Source of the DNA: Paenibacillus whitsoniae
Lineage (GTDB): Bacteria; Bacillota; Bacilli; Paenibacillales; NBRC-103111
Length of the DNA stretch: 39,323 nt
Assembly: GCF_003955665.1 (NCBI RefSeq)
Contig: NZ_RXHU01000003.1
Span: forward strand, 1-39,323
Direction of reading: 5' to 3'
The position numbers and the translations under genes were made by a program. Below the pieces are notes generated by a model. It made no database searches and was not told where the DNA came from. It saw only the letters and a program-made list of their open reading frames with translations. Positions 39,284 through 39,323 of the stretch are shown here, piece by piece. Positions within the stretch are counted from its first letter, which is position 1. Each line of letters opens with the position of its first letter.

Positions 39284-39323
39284 CGTGTGCCGGGCGGCAG
39301 CATGCGCGTAGATTTGCTTGGTG

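Overview
The window looks like a chromosomal segment of a Gram-positive, polysaccharide-degrading member of the Paenibacillaceae (Paenibacillus/Cohnella-like). Reasons: strong AAGGAGG-type ribosome binding sites, LplB/YtcP-type sugar importers without their own ATPase, membrane-anchored AraC-type regulators, giant secreted proteins with C-terminal SLH domains, and modular secreted PL9 and GH44 enzymes. The genus is an inference; no rRNA or marker gene is present.

Region by region. (1) Bases 1-9255, all on the minus strand: a partial secreted pectate lyase of family PL9, a repeat-rich spacer, then an import operon of solute-binding lipoprotein, two permeases and an unassigned alpha/alpha-toroid protein. 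(2) Bases 9404-10023: a thioredoxin-fold peroxiredoxin with its terminator. (3) Bases 10114-19543: a three-gene unit of cupin, small heme-copper-oxidase-like membrane protein, and a 2814-residue SLH surface protein. (4) Bases 19744-27118: a LuxR-type ATPase regulator, a GH44 endoglucanase/xyloglucanase, and a second, orphan solute-binding lipoprotein. (5) Bases 27272-29602: a membrane-spanning AraC-type regulator divergent from the orphan binding protein. (6) Bases 29603-30322: no genes, two families of intergenic repeats. (7) Bases 30339-33699: an ABC exporter fused to a cyclic-nucleotide-binding domain, two related GNAT-like proteins and, between them, a 33-codon gene overlapping the start of the second GNAT gene. 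(8) Bases 33916-36055: a membrane diguanylate cyclase and a small hypothetical protein. (9) Bases 36301-39283: a TIM-barrel sugar isomerase/epimerase-like protein, a Gfo/Idh/MocA oxidoreductase and a divergent cupin-AraC regulator.

How the parts may work together. The same direct repeat, ATGATTATC-N10-ATGATTATT, lies upstream of both binding-protein genes and beside the promoter of the membrane AraC regulator. This suggests one regulon in which two binding proteins share a single permease pair to import plant cell-wall oligosaccharides. A near-perfect CcpA (cre) motif precedes the PL9 gene, and a perfect one lies inside the regulator gene. A second shared palindrome (TATACG-N2-CGTATA) overlaps -10-like boxes upstream of both the cupin/SLH unit and the GH44 gene.

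The best candidate for an undescribed system is the exporter / GNAT / 33-residue peptide / GNAT cassette, which has the layout of a peptide-modification and export operon. Its function is inferred only from gene order and translational coupling.
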